Assembly (NCBI GenBank): GCA_018333635.1 | Contig: JAGXTL010000016.1 | Coordinates: 1 to 64,000, forward strand | DNA length: 64,000 nucleotides | DNA from: Dethiobacter sp. | Lineage (GTDB): Bacteria; Bacillota; Dethiobacteria; Dethiobacterales; Dethiobacteraceae | Direction of reading: 5' to 3' | In this document: piece by piece, positions 1-8,782 of the stretch | Position numbering within the stretch: the first letter of the stretch is position 1 | Layout: every line of letters starts with the position of its first letter | Program-made: the position numbers and the translations under genes | Notes under the pieces: generated by a model | What the model saw: the letters and a program-made list of their open reading frames with translations, nothing else | Databases searched by the model: none | Told to the model about the DNA's origin: nothing

Positions 1-35
1 CGGGAACCGTCCCCGTGGCTTGTCCCCGTGGCTTA
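1..35. repeat. REP-like palindromic repeat, cut by the window edge
   Basis: The first bases carry CGGGAACCGTCCCCGTGGC followed by a second partial copy of the motif (TGTCCCCGTGGC). The same sequence returns as a complete hairpin at 10829-10851. Short GGGGACGGTTC-type palindromes of this kind are common dispersed repeats in Clostridia. The element lies directly after the stop of the glycosyltransferase gene, so it may also act as a 3' stem-loop for that transcript. Confidence 0.6.
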
Positions 36-49
36 AAAGACACTCTCTT

Positions 50-1462
50 TTACCTGGAGGGGGCTTCTTTGGTGCGCGGCGTCTTGACCCAGGTAGCCGG
101 TTGGCGGTGAAGGAGCTTCAAGACAAGCGAAGCGGTAAAGGGAACAATAAAGAAGAAGCCTGCAATAGGAATCAGCAGCAAATGTGAGATGGCTAAAACT
201 CTCCTAAAGCGGCCTTGCGGCGCTAGGTCAAAGTCGATAAAGGGTAAAAAATGACGGAACCGTTCGAAGGTAAAAGCGAAGTAAACTAACATGGTTATAT
301 TGATTACCACGCCCATCCCGGCAAAGAACTGCTGCGGGTCAACCCAACCGAACAAGGTAAGCAGGAAGGCAAGCGGTGGGAAAAGAATCATTGTCTGGAA
401 AAAAAGCCACTCAACCGGACCTTTCCAGTACAAGACACGCAGCATCCTGTTCGTCCTTTTTTCCTTAACTTGTGAGCGAATGCAGTCTTGGCTCAGTTTC
501 TCCATCACCTGCAGGTAGCCGCTGCCCCAACGCAGGCGCTGCCGGAAAAAAGCTCGATAGGTCGCCGGCGTCTGCTCCGTGCTGGGATAAGGAATATATT
601 CCGGCCAGGCACCTGCTTCCACATAAGCGCGAATGCCAAGTTCCAGATCCTCAGTCAGGGTGTGCTGGTCAAAACCGCCGATTTCATCGAGCAGGCTGCT
701 TGTCACAAACAGGTTGGTGCCGCCGACAAAAGGAAGCTGTCGCATTAGCGCAGGCAGGTTCCACTCATGTGAAACCGACTGGTAAATGGCGGCAACCTTA
801 TTCAGGGCGTACAACTGGAAAAAATTACGTACCTGGTAAACAGGCCCTTGCCAGAGGCGCACCTGACCTTTGCTTTCTAGGTAACGGTAAGCAACGTACA
901 ACAGCGCTTCTTTGTCCGGGCGGCTCTCGGCATCGTAAAATGCACAAATTTTAGTTTCACTGTTGCGAAACGGCAGAGCAAAATTTAATGCCCGCCCTTT
1001 TGTGGAGGGTACCGTTCTCCCCAAACGAAGGCCGTGCAGCTGACCATCAAAATCTTCAGGCACAATCAGGTGTCGAAGAAGCGGCAACCCTGCTTTTCCG
1101 GCCATCTCGGCCAGCTTCTGCTCTACGACCTGCTGCGTGCTCACACCTTCCTTGGCATGGAGCTCCTTTTCATCAGTGACAACGAGAATTTCCAGAAGTT
1201 CGGACGCATATTTCAATCTGACGAGATGCTCAATAGTGTTGCCGATAACTTCCGATTCATTGTAAGCGGGCACCAGTATAGTGAGTCGCGGCAAACCATG
1301 CTCTCCGTACAACTCCTTTAACTTCTCCACGGATAGCTGAGGCCTCTTGCGCCAATAGGTTCTCTTTGCCCACCAACCTAAAATCTGCAGGCGCACGAAA
1401 AGTAAGAGCGCCATGAAATAAACTATCACCGTTGCTATGTAAAGAGTTTGCCCTATTTCCAA
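50..1462 (-). CDS. Processive family 2 glycosyltransferase, membrane-bound
   Basis: Integral-membrane GT2 enzyme of the cellulose/hyaluronan-synthase type. With the start used here it is 470 residues: one N-terminal membrane helix (about 6-28), a cytosolic catalytic domain and about three hydrophobic segments at the C-terminus. Visible motifs in order are LVPAYNES at the nucleotide-binding start, FYDAES (the DxD-like site), LTEDLELG (the TED base) and RQRLRW (the Q-x-x-RW motif of processive enzymes). The sugar and polymer cannot be told. An upstream ATG at 1564 opens the same frame, but the TTG at 1462 has AGAGGGGG about ten bases upstream and places the first helix at the N-terminus, so I prefer it. 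The gene follows moaA after a 300-base gap in which I see nothing else, so it is probably a separate unit. Confidence 0.85.
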   Translation of the reverse strand: MEIGQTLYIATVIVYFMALLLFVRLQILGWWAKRTYWRKRPQLSVEKLKELYGEHGLPRLTILVPAYNESEVIGNTIEHLVRLKYASELLEILVVTDEKELHAKEGVSTQQVVEQKLAEMAGKAGLPLLRHLIVPEDFDGQLHGLRLGRTVPSTKGRALNFALPFRNSETKICAFYDAESRPDKEALLYVAYRYLESKGQVRLWQGPVYQVRNFFQLYALNKVAAIYQSVSHEWNLPALMRQLPFVGGTNLFVTSSLLDEIGGFDQHTLTEDLELGIRAYVEAGAWPEYIPYPSTEQTPATYRAFFRQRLRWGSGYLQVMEKLSQDCIRSQVKEKRTNRMLRVLYWKGPVEWLFFQTMILFPPLAFLLTLFGWVDPQQFFAGMGVVINITMLVYFAFTFERFRHFLPFIDFDLAPQGRFRRVLAISHLLLIPIAGFFFIVPFTASLVLKLLHRQPATWVKTPRTKEAPSR

Positions 1463-1761
1463 TGGCTGATTACCCCCTCTGTTTTTTTCTGTATTTTGAC
1501 AAACATCTGCGCAAAACAAGTCTGCAGCAAACGCAGCAAACCTCCTTTTCTGTTTAATCTGCATACTCTGAAATGATATTCTTTGCCTGCCAAATTTTCC
1601 CTGCTGAAAAATATTATTTATTTTCCCAAAAATAACCGTCTTACTAAGAGCATGCCCTGTATTAGCATAATTTCTGCATCCTTAAAGTATTGAGGTCACA
1701 CTTTTTTTTACGCAGCTTGTTATTGTCAGAAAACAGCTACAGAATCAGCTCATTATCCACT

Positions 1762-2748
1762 CTATCCCCCAATTTCAACCATACCCCTGGGACCGCATCT
1801 TGAACCCTGCGCGGCAGGACTAGCTTCAGCGTGTTCCGGTTTTTTTTGTAAAACTTCGTAAAAAAGTGGCAGCAGATCTTCTCCTGATTTAAGTGTAGGC
1901 AACAGGTCAACTTCTTCGGCGGAAAACAAGCACGGTCTCAGTTTACCGTCACTGGTAAGACGCAGTCGGTTACACTGCGAACAAAAATGCTGGCTCACAG
2001 GAGTAATAAAACCCAATCTGCCTATGGCCTGCTGATAACGGAAGTTTCGAGCCGGTCCGCTTAAATCTTCTTGCAGCCATGGTTCCATCGGCTCTACAGC
2101 CTCACACAACGCCATAATTTCTCGCGAAGACAGATAATGCTTTTGCCATAAATCATCCTGGCCCAACATAGGCATATACTCAATGAAGCGCACATGAACA
2201 TCCCGGTCATGTGTCAGGCGAGCAAAACTTTGCACTTCGTGGTCATTGATACCTTTCATAACCACCATATTGATTTTTATCGGAGTTAGCCCTGCCGCAA
2301 AAGCAGCATCAATCCCATCAAGTGTTGCCTGAATCTTGCCTCCGCAGGTAATCTGCTCAAAGTTTCTCCCGTCTAGAGAATCCAAAGAAATGTTAACGCG
2401 CTTCAAGCCAGCTTCACGTAAAGGTTTGGCCAGCTCCGCCAACAATGTAGCGTTTGTTGTCAGACTCAAGTCCTCAATTTCTGGTATCTTGGCAATTTCC
2501 CGCACTATTTCTACAATGTCTTTGCGTACCAACGGTTCACCGCCGGTGAGACGAACTTTACGGATGCCGGCTTTCGCAGTTGCTGCCACTACTTGGACGA
2601 TTTGTTGGCGGCTCAACTGTCCTCGAACACTGCGGGGCTTGCACAAATTCCCGGGGCGGCAGTAAAAACAACGTAAATTACAGCTGTCCACCACAGAAAC
2701 GCGCAGATACTCGATCTTTCTGCCATGTGGGTCTAGCAATACTGCCAT
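1762..2748 (-). CDS. moaA: GTP 3',8-cyclase MoaA (molybdopterin biosynthesis)
   Basis: Radical-SAM enzyme for the first step of pyranopterin cofactor synthesis, GTP to 3',8-cH2GTP. The 328-residue protein has the SAM-cluster motif CNLRCFYC near residue 23, LTGGEPL, and the second cluster as CSQCNRLRLTSDGKLRPC in the C-terminal half. It ends in IGG, the glycine tail needed for MoaA function. It starts 26 bases after the sigma-54 activator gene on the same strand and belongs to the adh/aor neighbourhood. Its likely local job is supplying the metallopterin for the tungsten or molybdenum AOR. Length is typical of the family. Confidence 0.95.
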   Translation of the reverse strand: MAVLLDPHGRKIEYLRVSVVDSCNLRCFYCRPGNLCKPRSVRGQLSRQQIVQVVAATAKAGIRKVRLTGGEPLVRKDIVEIVREIAKIPEIEDLSLTTNATLLAELAKPLREAGLKRVNISLDSLDGRNFEQITCGGKIQATLDGIDAAFAAGLTPIKINMVVMKGINDHEVQSFARLTHDRDVHVRFIEYMPMLGQDDLWQKHYLSSREIMALCEAVEPMEPWLQEDLSGPARNFRYQQAIGRLGFITPVSQHFCSQCNRLRLTSDGKLRPCLFSAEEVDLLPTLKSGEDLLPLFYEVLQKKPEHAEASPAAQGSRCGPRGMVEIGG

Positions 2749-2774
2749 TATTTTTTCCTCCGATCAATGAGAAG

Positions 2775-4643
2775 CTAGGCTTTAAGCCCTAATTCTTCGA
2801 GCTTCCTATATAGCGTAGTGCGCCCAATGCCAAGCATTCTAGCAGCCGGGGCAATTTTACCTTCTGTTTTAGCGAGAGCCTGCAAAATAGCCTGCCTAGT
2901 CTGTTGTTCTAGGAGGGAATGCTGACCGACCATCAGCTTGTCTGCACTGTGCCTTAATTCTTCAGGCAAATCATCAGCCGTTAAAAAAGAACGCTCAGCC
3001 ATAGCCACCATACTCTCGATGCAGTTTTCAAGCTCGCGGATATTACCGGGCCATTCGTACAGCATGAGATGGGTATACACCTCATCGGCAACACCCAGAG
3101 ATGGCTTACCTGCTGCTTTGCAAACCTTTTGCACAAAGTAAGGCACCAGGTCATAGATATCTTCCATCCGCTGTCGTAACGGCGGTACTTCAACCGTTAC
3201 CACTTTGAGACGGTAATAAAGGTCTAGGCGAAACTGCCCCTCATCAATCCGTGACGATAAATCCTGATTCGTGGCGGCGAGGACGCGAACATCCACCTTA
3301 CGCGAGCGGTTATCTCCGATTCTCACCACTTCCCGCTCTTGCAACACTCGCAGTAGCGAAGCCTGCACATTGTGGGGCATATCACCAATCTCGTCTAAGA
3401 GAATTGTGCCCCCTTGCGCAATTTCAAACTTGCCCGGTTGCCCACCTTTTCTAGCTCCGGTGAATGCACCTTCTGTATGCCCAAATAGTTCGCTTTCGAT
3501 GAGTGTGGCAGGAATTGCCGCACAGTTTAAGGCCACAAAAGGTCCATATGCACGGGGACTCATTTGATGAATATAGCGGGCAATAATTTCTTTGCCTGTG
3601 CCTGTTTCACCCTGTATTAAAACTGTGGAATTAGTTATAGCCGCTTTTTCAGCTCGCTTAAACACCTTTTGTGTCACATCACTGCTGCCAACCCATAACA
3701 ATTGCTCACCTGATTCACGGGGAACAGTATTCAACAAGCCCAACACACCCATAGTATAGCCGCTGGCATCAGTGACCTTTGTCATGCGAGAGATAATACT
3801 ATGCTCTTCTCTTAATTCTATATCGGAGGCATGGCCAGAAAACGACCACTGCTTGTTTCCAAATACATCTGCTGCTAGCCGACCTATAATATCACCACGT
3901 TTACGGCCAAGCAAACTGGCGCCGGCCTGGTTAATCTCAGTTACAATGCCATGGCTATTAATAGCGATAAACCCTTCACGCAGCAGCTCACCAGCCATCT
4001 CGATTCCCTGCCTGGCAAAGTGGAAACTCCGCAGCAACTCGGATAAATGAAGGTTTTGTTCGATCAGTTTAGCGCCCATGAGGACAACTTCCACAAGACG
4101 CTCTTCACCACTTCTGATTCCCGCTTCTCCGGAGATATCAATTACACCCACCACTTCACCGCGAGAGTCACAAATGGGGGCAGCCCAACAGTTGAGAAAA
4201 TGATTTTCTAGCACATAGTGCTCCCAGCCCAATATTTTCAAGGGTGCTTTTTCCACTAGCACCGTGCCGATTGCGTTTGTCCCTTTAACTTCCTCACGCC
4301 AGTTTGCGCCAGGGGAGAGATGGACCTGTTGAGCCTTGCTCATAAAAGGAGGGTCCCCCAGCGTTTCAAGCACATACCCTTCATTATCACATAGCAGGAC
4401 AATGTTATTTAGTCCTTCAAGAAACCGATATAGATATGGCAACACTGGCTTACCTGCCTGCACTAAATCCTCGTGAGCTTGACAACGCTGGAGTAGTCTT
4501 GGTGCCGGCAAAATCTCATTACTGCGAACACGCTGATAATCCACTTGCTTTTCCCTGCTACGTTGCCAAGACCGATATAGTAAAGGAGACATTTCCTGCG
4601 GCCTGGCTTCCCCGACGACAAAGCGCTGCCAAACACTGCTCAT
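2775..4643 (-). CDS. Sigma-54-dependent transcriptional activator, AcoR type
   Basis: A 622-residue bacterial enhancer-binding protein. Order of domains: N-terminal GAF-like sensor (about 60-200) with the AcoR-type [10 protein letters not shown] signature, a PAS domain (about 215-290), a AAA+ domain (about 318-550) and a Fis-type helix-turn-helix at the C-terminus ([19 protein letters not shown]). Walker A is GETGTGKE, the sigma-54 contact loop is GAFTGA and Walker B is TILLDEIGD, all intact, so it should activate sigma-54 RNA polymerase. AcoR relatives respond to acetoin or similar small metabolites; here the effector may be an alcohol or aldehyde (inference). It lies downstream of adh, aor and moaD on the same strand. 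Its likely targets are the sigma-54 promoters and paired palindromes at 8.4-8.7 kb. Confidence 0.93.
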   Translation of the reverse strand: MSSVWQRFVVGEARPQEMSPLLYRSWQRSREKQVDYQRVRSNEILPAPRLLQRCQAHEDLVQAGKPVLPYLYRFLEGLNNIVLLCDNEGYVLETLGDPPFMSKAQQVHLSPGANWREEVKGTNAIGTVLVEKAPLKILGWEHYVLENHFLNCWAAPICDSRGEVVGVIDISGEAGIRSGEERLVEVVLMGAKLIEQNLHLSELLRSFHFARQGIEMAGELLREGFIAINSHGIVTEINQAGASLLGRKRGDIIGRLAADVFGNKQWSFSGHASDIELREEHSIISRMTKVTDASGYTMGVLGLLNTVPRESGEQLLWVGSSDVTQKVFKRAEKAAITNSTVLIQGETGTGKEIIARYIHQMSPRAYGPFVALNCAAIPATLIESELFGHTEGAFTGARKGGQPGKFEIAQGGTILLDEIGDMPHNVQASLLRVLQEREVVRIGDNRSRKVDVRVLAATNQDLSSRIDEGQFRLDLYYRLKVVTVEVPPLRQRMEDIYDLVPYFVQKVCKAAGKPSLGVADEVYTHLMLYEWPGNIRELENCIESMVAMAERSFLTADDLPEELRHSADKLMVGQHSLLEQQTRQAILQALAKTEGKIAPAARMLGIGRTTLYRKLEELGLKA

Positions 4644-4776
4644 AGTTGTAACTCCTCCAGCTCCGTAAGTAGTAGATGCCCTGTCAAATTGGGCGGCCGC
4701 ATTTTTGTGCGTCTACCCGCGAAAAGTGTGGACCCCTGGGTACGGCTTAGACAGAAAATCTGCCAGACTAAACATT

Positions 4777-5001
4777 TTAACCGCCTCCAACCGGCGGGAA
4801 AATAGCCAAGGTATCTCCGTCCTTAAGTGCATTGTCAACTTCAAGAGAAATCCCATTAATAAGAGTAAGCGCCAATTCCTCCTTGGGAATCTCCAGTGCT
4901 TCGGCCACTTGCAGGATAGTACTTCCCTCTGGATATTCGTGCACTTCAATTTTAAAGCGGTTGTTTCGTAGAGTAGCAAAAAGCTTCACAGTGATCTGCA
5001 T
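4777..5001 (-). CDS. moaD: MoaD/ThiS-family sulfur carrier for metallopterin synthesis
   Basis: A 74-residue ubiquitin-like protein ending in GGG, the C-terminal diglycine that is thiocarboxylated to donate sulfur to the pterin dithiolene. It has the expected ITVKLFATLR start and the GDTLAIFPPVGGG end. The ATG at 5001 has AAGAGGTGAT upstream; a GTG three codons earlier falls inside that ribosome site and is rejected. A MoaD-like gene next to aor is a common arrangement and suggests a dedicated carrier for the tungsten pterin of AOR. It follows aor after about 130 bases that include a stem-loop. Confidence 0.88.
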   Translation of the reverse strand: MQITVKLFATLRNNRFKIEVHEYPEGSTILQVAEALEIPKEELALTLINGISLEVDNALKDGDTLAIFPPVGGG

Positions 5002-5084
5002 TGGTATCACCTCTTAAAATATATTATCATACATCAAACCCACAAACAATCACCACAAATACTGGCTTAAACGCTTTCTGCTGT

Positions 5085-5115
5085 GAGAAAACAGGGCCTT
5101 CCTCACGGAAAGCCC
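5085..5115 (-). terminator. Stem-loop after aor, probable terminator or attenuator
   Basis: Read on the minus strand, GGGCTTTCC pairs with GGAAGGCCC across a GTGA loop (one G-U pair) and is followed by TGTTTTCT. It lies between the aor stop and moaD. The T-run is short, so partial read-through into moaD and the activator gene is plausible. Confidence 0.55.
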
Positions 5116-5131
5116 CCTTAACATGTAGTGA

Positions 5132-6928
5132 TTATAAACCAAGTGATTTTTTCTTGTCTGCAGTGGGTACACCAGTAGCATCCCAACCACGGACTTCATA
5201 ATACTTGGGCAACAGTTGATCAAGAGGATGAACATGACCCTTGGTGGGGCCTGCTGGCATTGGCTCATCCAGAAGACGTTTGGGCAATGTGTCATCGGCT
5301 GCAGAGTAACCTTCAGCCATGTTGAAAAGACGCTCGACGTTGTATGCGCGGTCACCGGCGGCCAGCACATCTGCGGCTGTGTAGTCTACGCCTGTAGCTG
5401 CAGTCAATAAATTGGCATAGTCGTCGGCACCCAAAGCGAAGGAAGTGAAGAGACAGAGGCCGGAGCTGTCAATAGCAGCGGTGAGGTCCTGGAAAATCCT
5501 CACCCATTCTGCTTTCCCCTCTAAGGAGAAACGATCCAGCTTTTCGGGCATGCCCAGAATTTCCGGGGAAATCATGTAACCACGGACGTGGCAGCCACCA
5601 CGGTTAGAGGTAGCATACTGCAGGCCGTGGCCCATCAGACCGCGGGGGTCATACGCTGGCAGCTCAAGCTTCTTAACAGCCATGGAAAGTTCTGGCGCGC
5701 CATAAGCTTCGGTGAGACGAGCGGAACCCATGGCCAGCTTCTTCCCAAAGCCATCAGTATCACCCATTCGCTTAACCCATTCTACTACAGCTTCAGCATT
5801 GCCCCATGCCAGTTCGGGACCGCCAGCCAACTCATCAGCCTTCACATATCCGCGCTGGTAAAGTTCCATGGCAGCAGCAATGGTAGCACCAGCAGAGATG
5901 GTATCTACGCCAATTTCGTTACAAGCATTGTTAGCTTTGATAATGGCTTTCAGATCGGAGACGCCGCAGTCGCTGCCGAAGGCCCAGATTGTTTCATATT
6001 CCGGACCACCACTGCCTACGCCATCAACTTCACAGTAGCGACCGCAAGCGATCGGACAACGGTAGCAAGGATCTTTTTTCTTCAGATACTTTTCAGCAAG
6101 AGTTTCCCCGGAGATTTCATCCGCATGCGGGAAGACACCTTCCTGGAAATTGTTAGTGGGTAAAATGCCGGCTTCGTTAATAATGTTAATAAGAACAGCG
6201 GTGCCATATGCAGGCAAACCTTGTCCGGTAACACCGTTTTCCTTAATTTTACCCATAGCAGCTTTAACATGCTCTTTAAACTTGTCGACATCTGCCGCTT
6301 CCACCTTGCCGGAACCGCGAACCACAACAGCTTTAAGGTTCTTAGATCCCATAACAGCGCCAACGCCAGAGCGACCGGCTGCACGCCAGCGATCGTTCAT
6401 GATGCAAGCGATGCGGGAAAGCTGTTCGCCAGCGGTCCCAATGTTAGCAACACGGGCTTTGTGATCACCGACTTCTGACAGCAGCATGTCAGTGGTCTCG
6501 TTGGTGTTTTTGCCCCAAACATGGTCAGCGGCCTTAATTTCAACGTCACCATCTTTAATGTTGATGTAAACAGGTGTAGCGGCTTTGCCTTCTACGATCA
6601 GCATATCGTAGCCTGCGAACTTCAGTTCGGCGCCCCAGAAACCTCCGGAGTTGGAAGATGCGATAACATTGTTTAGCGGTGACTTGGTAACAACCATGTA
6701 ACGACCGCCGGTGGGGGCAGAAGTACCGGTGAGGGGACCTGTGATAAAGAAAAGCTTATTCTCCTCGGACAGTGCATCAATACCCGCCGCAATTTCGTTG
6801 GTCAGCATTTTACCGCCTAGGCCTCTGCCACCAATGAATGATTTTGATAGTTCAGCAGATAATTCTTCAGCAGCGATGACCCCAGTGGTCAGGTTGACTC
6901 TCAGAACTTTACCTAAAACAGAACCCAT
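5132..6928 (-). CDS. aor: Aldehyde:ferredoxin oxidoreductase (tungsten type)
   Basis: Cytosolic enzyme oxidising aldehydes to carboxylic acids with ferredoxin as acceptor, using a bis-pterin tungsten cofactor and one 4Fe-4S cluster. The 598-residue protein opens with the family start GSVLGKVLRVNLTTG and has GRGLGGKML, GPLTGTSAPTGGRY and the cluster cysteines in PCYRCPIACGRYC, with a final cysteine in DSSGLCLF. The frame is open 43 codons further upstream, but the ATG at 6928 has AGGAGG just before it and gives the normal family length of about 600. It follows adh by 150 bases containing a perfect stem-loop. Together the two would convert alcohol to acid and yield reduced ferredoxin, or run in reverse. 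Confidence 0.95.
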   Translation of the reverse strand: MGSVLGKVLRVNLTTGVIAAEELSAELSKSFIGGRGLGGKMLTNEIAAGIDALSEENKLFFITGPLTGTSAPTGGRYMVVTKSPLNNVIASSNSGGFWGAELKFAGYDMLIVEGKAATPVYINIKDGDVEIKAADHVWGKNTNETTDMLLSEVGDHKARVANIGTAGEQLSRIACIMNDRWRAAGRSGVGAVMGSKNLKAVVVRGSGKVEAADVDKFKEHVKAAMGKIKENGVTGQGLPAYGTAVLINIINEAGILPTNNFQEGVFPHADEISGETLAEKYLKKKDPCYRCPIACGRYCEVDGVGSGGPEYETIWAFGSDCGVSDLKAIIKANNACNEIGVDTISAGATIAAAMELYQRGYVKADELAGGPELAWGNAEAVVEWVKRMGDTDGFGKKLAMGSARLTEAYGAPELSMAVKKLELPAYDPRGLMGHGLQYATSNRGGCHVRGYMISPEILGMPEKLDRFSLEGKAEWVRIFQDLTAAIDSSGLCLFTSFALGADDYANLLTAATGVDYTAADVLAAGDRAYNVERLFNMAEGYSAADDTLPKRLLDEPMPAGPTKGHVHPLDQLLPKYYEVRGWDATGVPTADKKKSLGL

Positions 6929-7032
6929 TAAACTATTCCTCCTGTCTCTTGATGATTTTATTATACCTATATCTAATAACACAAGTAGTGTACCAGCTTT
7001 ATCAATGTTATAAACTGAACTTGAGTTAAATA

Positions 7033-7064
7033 AATCCTGATGAGTCTTCTGACTCATCAGGATT
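7033..7064 (-). terminator. Perfect 14-bp stem-loop between adh and aor
   Basis: AATCCTGATGAGTC and its exact complement flank a 4-base loop, 15 bases after the adh stop. On the minus strand it is followed by TTTATTTAA, a weak T-run. It may be a partial terminator or an mRNA-stabilising hairpin that sets different adh and aor levels. Confidence 0.6.
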
Positions 7065-7078
7065 GTAGGAACGGTGAA

Positions 7079-8227
7079 TTACATAGCACTTTTGAACATA
7101 TTGATAACATCCTCAAGTTTAGCAGTAACCGGGTTGGTAAAGCTACAAGCATCAACCATGGCGTTTTTAGCCATAACTTCGAAATCTTTTTCTTCAACGT
7201 TTAGTTGTGTTAAACCAGCGGGGATAGCGATGTCAGCGGAGAGTTGCTGAATAGCGGTAAGAGCTTTTTCAGCACCTTCACGTACGGACAAGTGGTCTAC
7301 CTTTTCGCCCATAGCTTTAGCCATATCAACAAAACGCTGCGGGTTAGAAATAAGGTTAAAACGCTGTACATGGGGCAGCAGAATGGCGTTGCATACGCCG
7401 TGGGGCAGATCATAAAATCCGCCAAGCTGATGAGCCATAGCATGTACATAACCCAAACTAGCATTATTGAAGGCCATGCCAGCAAGAAGTTGGGCGTAGG
7501 TCATGGCGTCACGGGCTTCCATGTTGTCACCATAGGCAACTGCGCTTCGCAGATACTTAGAAATCAGCTCAATGGCTTTCAGAGCACAAGCATCGGTAAC
7601 TGGCGTAGCAATAGTAGAAACATAAGCTTCAACAGCGTGTGTCAACGCATCCATGCCAGTGGCAGCAGTGAGGCCCCGGGGCATTTTTGCCATGATTTCG
7701 GGGTCGTTGATGGAAACCTGGGGAGTTACTCTCCAGTCAACAATGGCCATTTTAACTTTGGTGTCAGTGTTGGTGATAATACAAAAACGGGTTATTTCAG
7801 AAGCAGTACCGGAAGTAGTATTCACAGCAACCATGGGAGGCATGGGCTTTGAAGACTTATCGACCCCGGCGAAGTCACGAATGTTGCCGCCGTTACCAAT
7901 GACAAGACCAATGCCTTTGGCGCAGTCATGAGAACTGCCGCCGCCGAGGGAAACGATTATGTCACACTTGTTTTCCTTATAAATCTTTTCACCGTCAGCC
8001 ACATTGAGGTCAGTAGGGTTGGGGATAGCGCCGTCAAAGATAACTGACTTCACATCAGCTTCTTTCAGCAAGCCAGCAATCATGTCAGCTAACCCTAATT
8101 TACTGAGATCTTTGTCAGTAACAATCAGAGCCTTTTTAGCACCTAAAGTTCTTGCGCGATTTCCTACTTCCTTAACACAACCGGCACCCATCAAGTTCAC
8201 TGTAGGCATAAAGAAACTGTAACTCAT
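7079..8227 (-). CDS. Iron-containing alcohol dehydrogenase
   Basis: Group III NAD(P)-dependent alcohol dehydrogenase, 382 residues with the ATG at 8227, which follows GGAGGAG; the frame extends 15 codons further without a better site. The nucleotide-binding motif is GGGSSHD. The iron ligands lie in DALTHAVEAYVS and in HAMAHQLGGFYDLPHGVCNA. It interconverts primary alcohols or diols with aldehydes in the cytosol. It is the first gene of the adh-aor-moaD-activator-moaA series, and a near-consensus sigma-54 promoter lies about 155 bases before the start codon, so induction by the adjacent AcoR-type activator is likely. The exact substrate cannot be read from the sequence. Confidence 0.95.
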   Translation of the reverse strand: MSYSFFMPTVNLMGAGCVKEVGNRARTLGAKKALIVTDKDLSKLGLADMIAGLLKEADVKSVIFDGAIPNPTDLNVADGEKIYKENKCDIIVSLGGGSSHDCAKGIGLVIGNGGNIRDFAGVDKSSKPMPPMVAVNTTSGTASEITRFCIITNTDTKVKMAIVDWRVTPQVSINDPEIMAKMPRGLTAATGMDALTHAVEAYVSTIATPVTDACALKAIELISKYLRSAVAYGDNMEARDAMTYAQLLAGMAFNNASLGYVHAMAHQLGGFYDLPHGVCNAILLPHVQRFNLISNPQRFVDMAKAMGEKVDHLSVREGAEKALTAIQQLSADIAIPAGLTQLNVEEKDFEVMAKNAMVDACSFTNPVTAKLEDVINMFKSAM

Positions 8228-8392
8228 AAATAACTCCTCCTCATTTTTATATCTCTTTGTTGGGTCTGCCACAAGATTGCTTACAAAACAATGCCTTTCT
8301 TCCCACTACCCTCCTCTTCGAGGCAATCACTTTTCCGCCTTAGCATTGAATCCAAGCCCTTTTATCTTGTTAGTGTTGATACCTAGATAACT

Positions 8393-8410
8393 AGCAAGAT
8401 CCATGCCAAA
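8393..8410 (-). promoter_or_regulatory. Near-consensus sigma-54 (-24/-12) promoter for adh
   Basis: Read on the minus strand the sequence is TTGGCATGGATCTTGCT. It matches TGGCAYRNNNNTTGCW with GG and GC ten bases apart (GG at 8406-8407, GC at 8394-8395). Transcription would begin near 8382, about 155 bases before the adh ATG. The sigma-54 activator gene is four genes downstream. Confidence 0.8.
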
Positions 8411-8562
8411 TTCAGAATTGTTAGTAAATTAACTAGTGGGTAGTCTTTCAAGTAGTTTTGTTCGTTTTCACATCTTTATTTTTGATTTCTAGCCTACTTT
8501 TCGTCAACTAGTTGCCTTTCGTGGAAATTTACGAACAAACAGACTGATTAATCATAAAAAAG

Positions 8563-8612
8563 TGTCCCAATTTGGTGCATTCTATAATATCATCTTGTTC
8601 CATATTGGGGCA
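8563..8612. promoter_or_regulatory. Two similar 17-bp palindromes, probable enhancer-binding sites
   Basis: TGTCCCAATTTGGTGCA (8563-8579) and TGTTCCATATTGGGGCA (8596-8612) are imperfect palindromes of one design, with centres 33 bp apart, about three helical turns. They lie 160-200 bp upstream of the adh sigma-54 promoter and 120-155 bp upstream of a weaker sigma-54 match facing the other way. That is the usual distance for upstream activating sequences of sigma-54 activators. Confidence 0.65.
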
Positions 8613-8723
8613 GTTAAGTATCAAGCTGGGCGTAATTAATAAAATTTTTAATATTCTAAATATTTAAGTATATTATAAACTGCCATACAGAAAATTAGGT
8701 TTTCATGTATACTAGACTTATAT

Positions 8724-8739
8724 AGGGTTGGCGTTTGCA
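8724..8739 (+). promoter_or_regulatory. Possible weak sigma-54 promoter for the RdhA-like gene
   Basis: AGGGTTGGCGTTTGCA has GG (8725-8726) and GC (8737-8738) ten bases apart and a perfect TTGCA at -12, but only GG is kept at -24. Transcription would start near 8750, about 33 bases before the GTG start. The paired palindromes lie upstream at a suitable distance. Confidence 0.4.
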
Positions 8740-8782
8740 AACCAAACTTGCTTTGGCAATTTAATTATTAGGAGGAGATTTT

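Noticed and set aside
5588-7852. Long plus-strand frames opposite aor and adh (5588-6163 and 7244-7852)
   Set aside because: They are mirror frames of AOR and the alcohol dehydrogenase, without family motifs or ribosome sites.
8321-8340. A second GG-N10-GC match (CGGAAAAGTGATTGCC) upstream of adh
   Set aside because: The -24 half is poor compared with the near-consensus site at 8393-8410, so it is probably chance.
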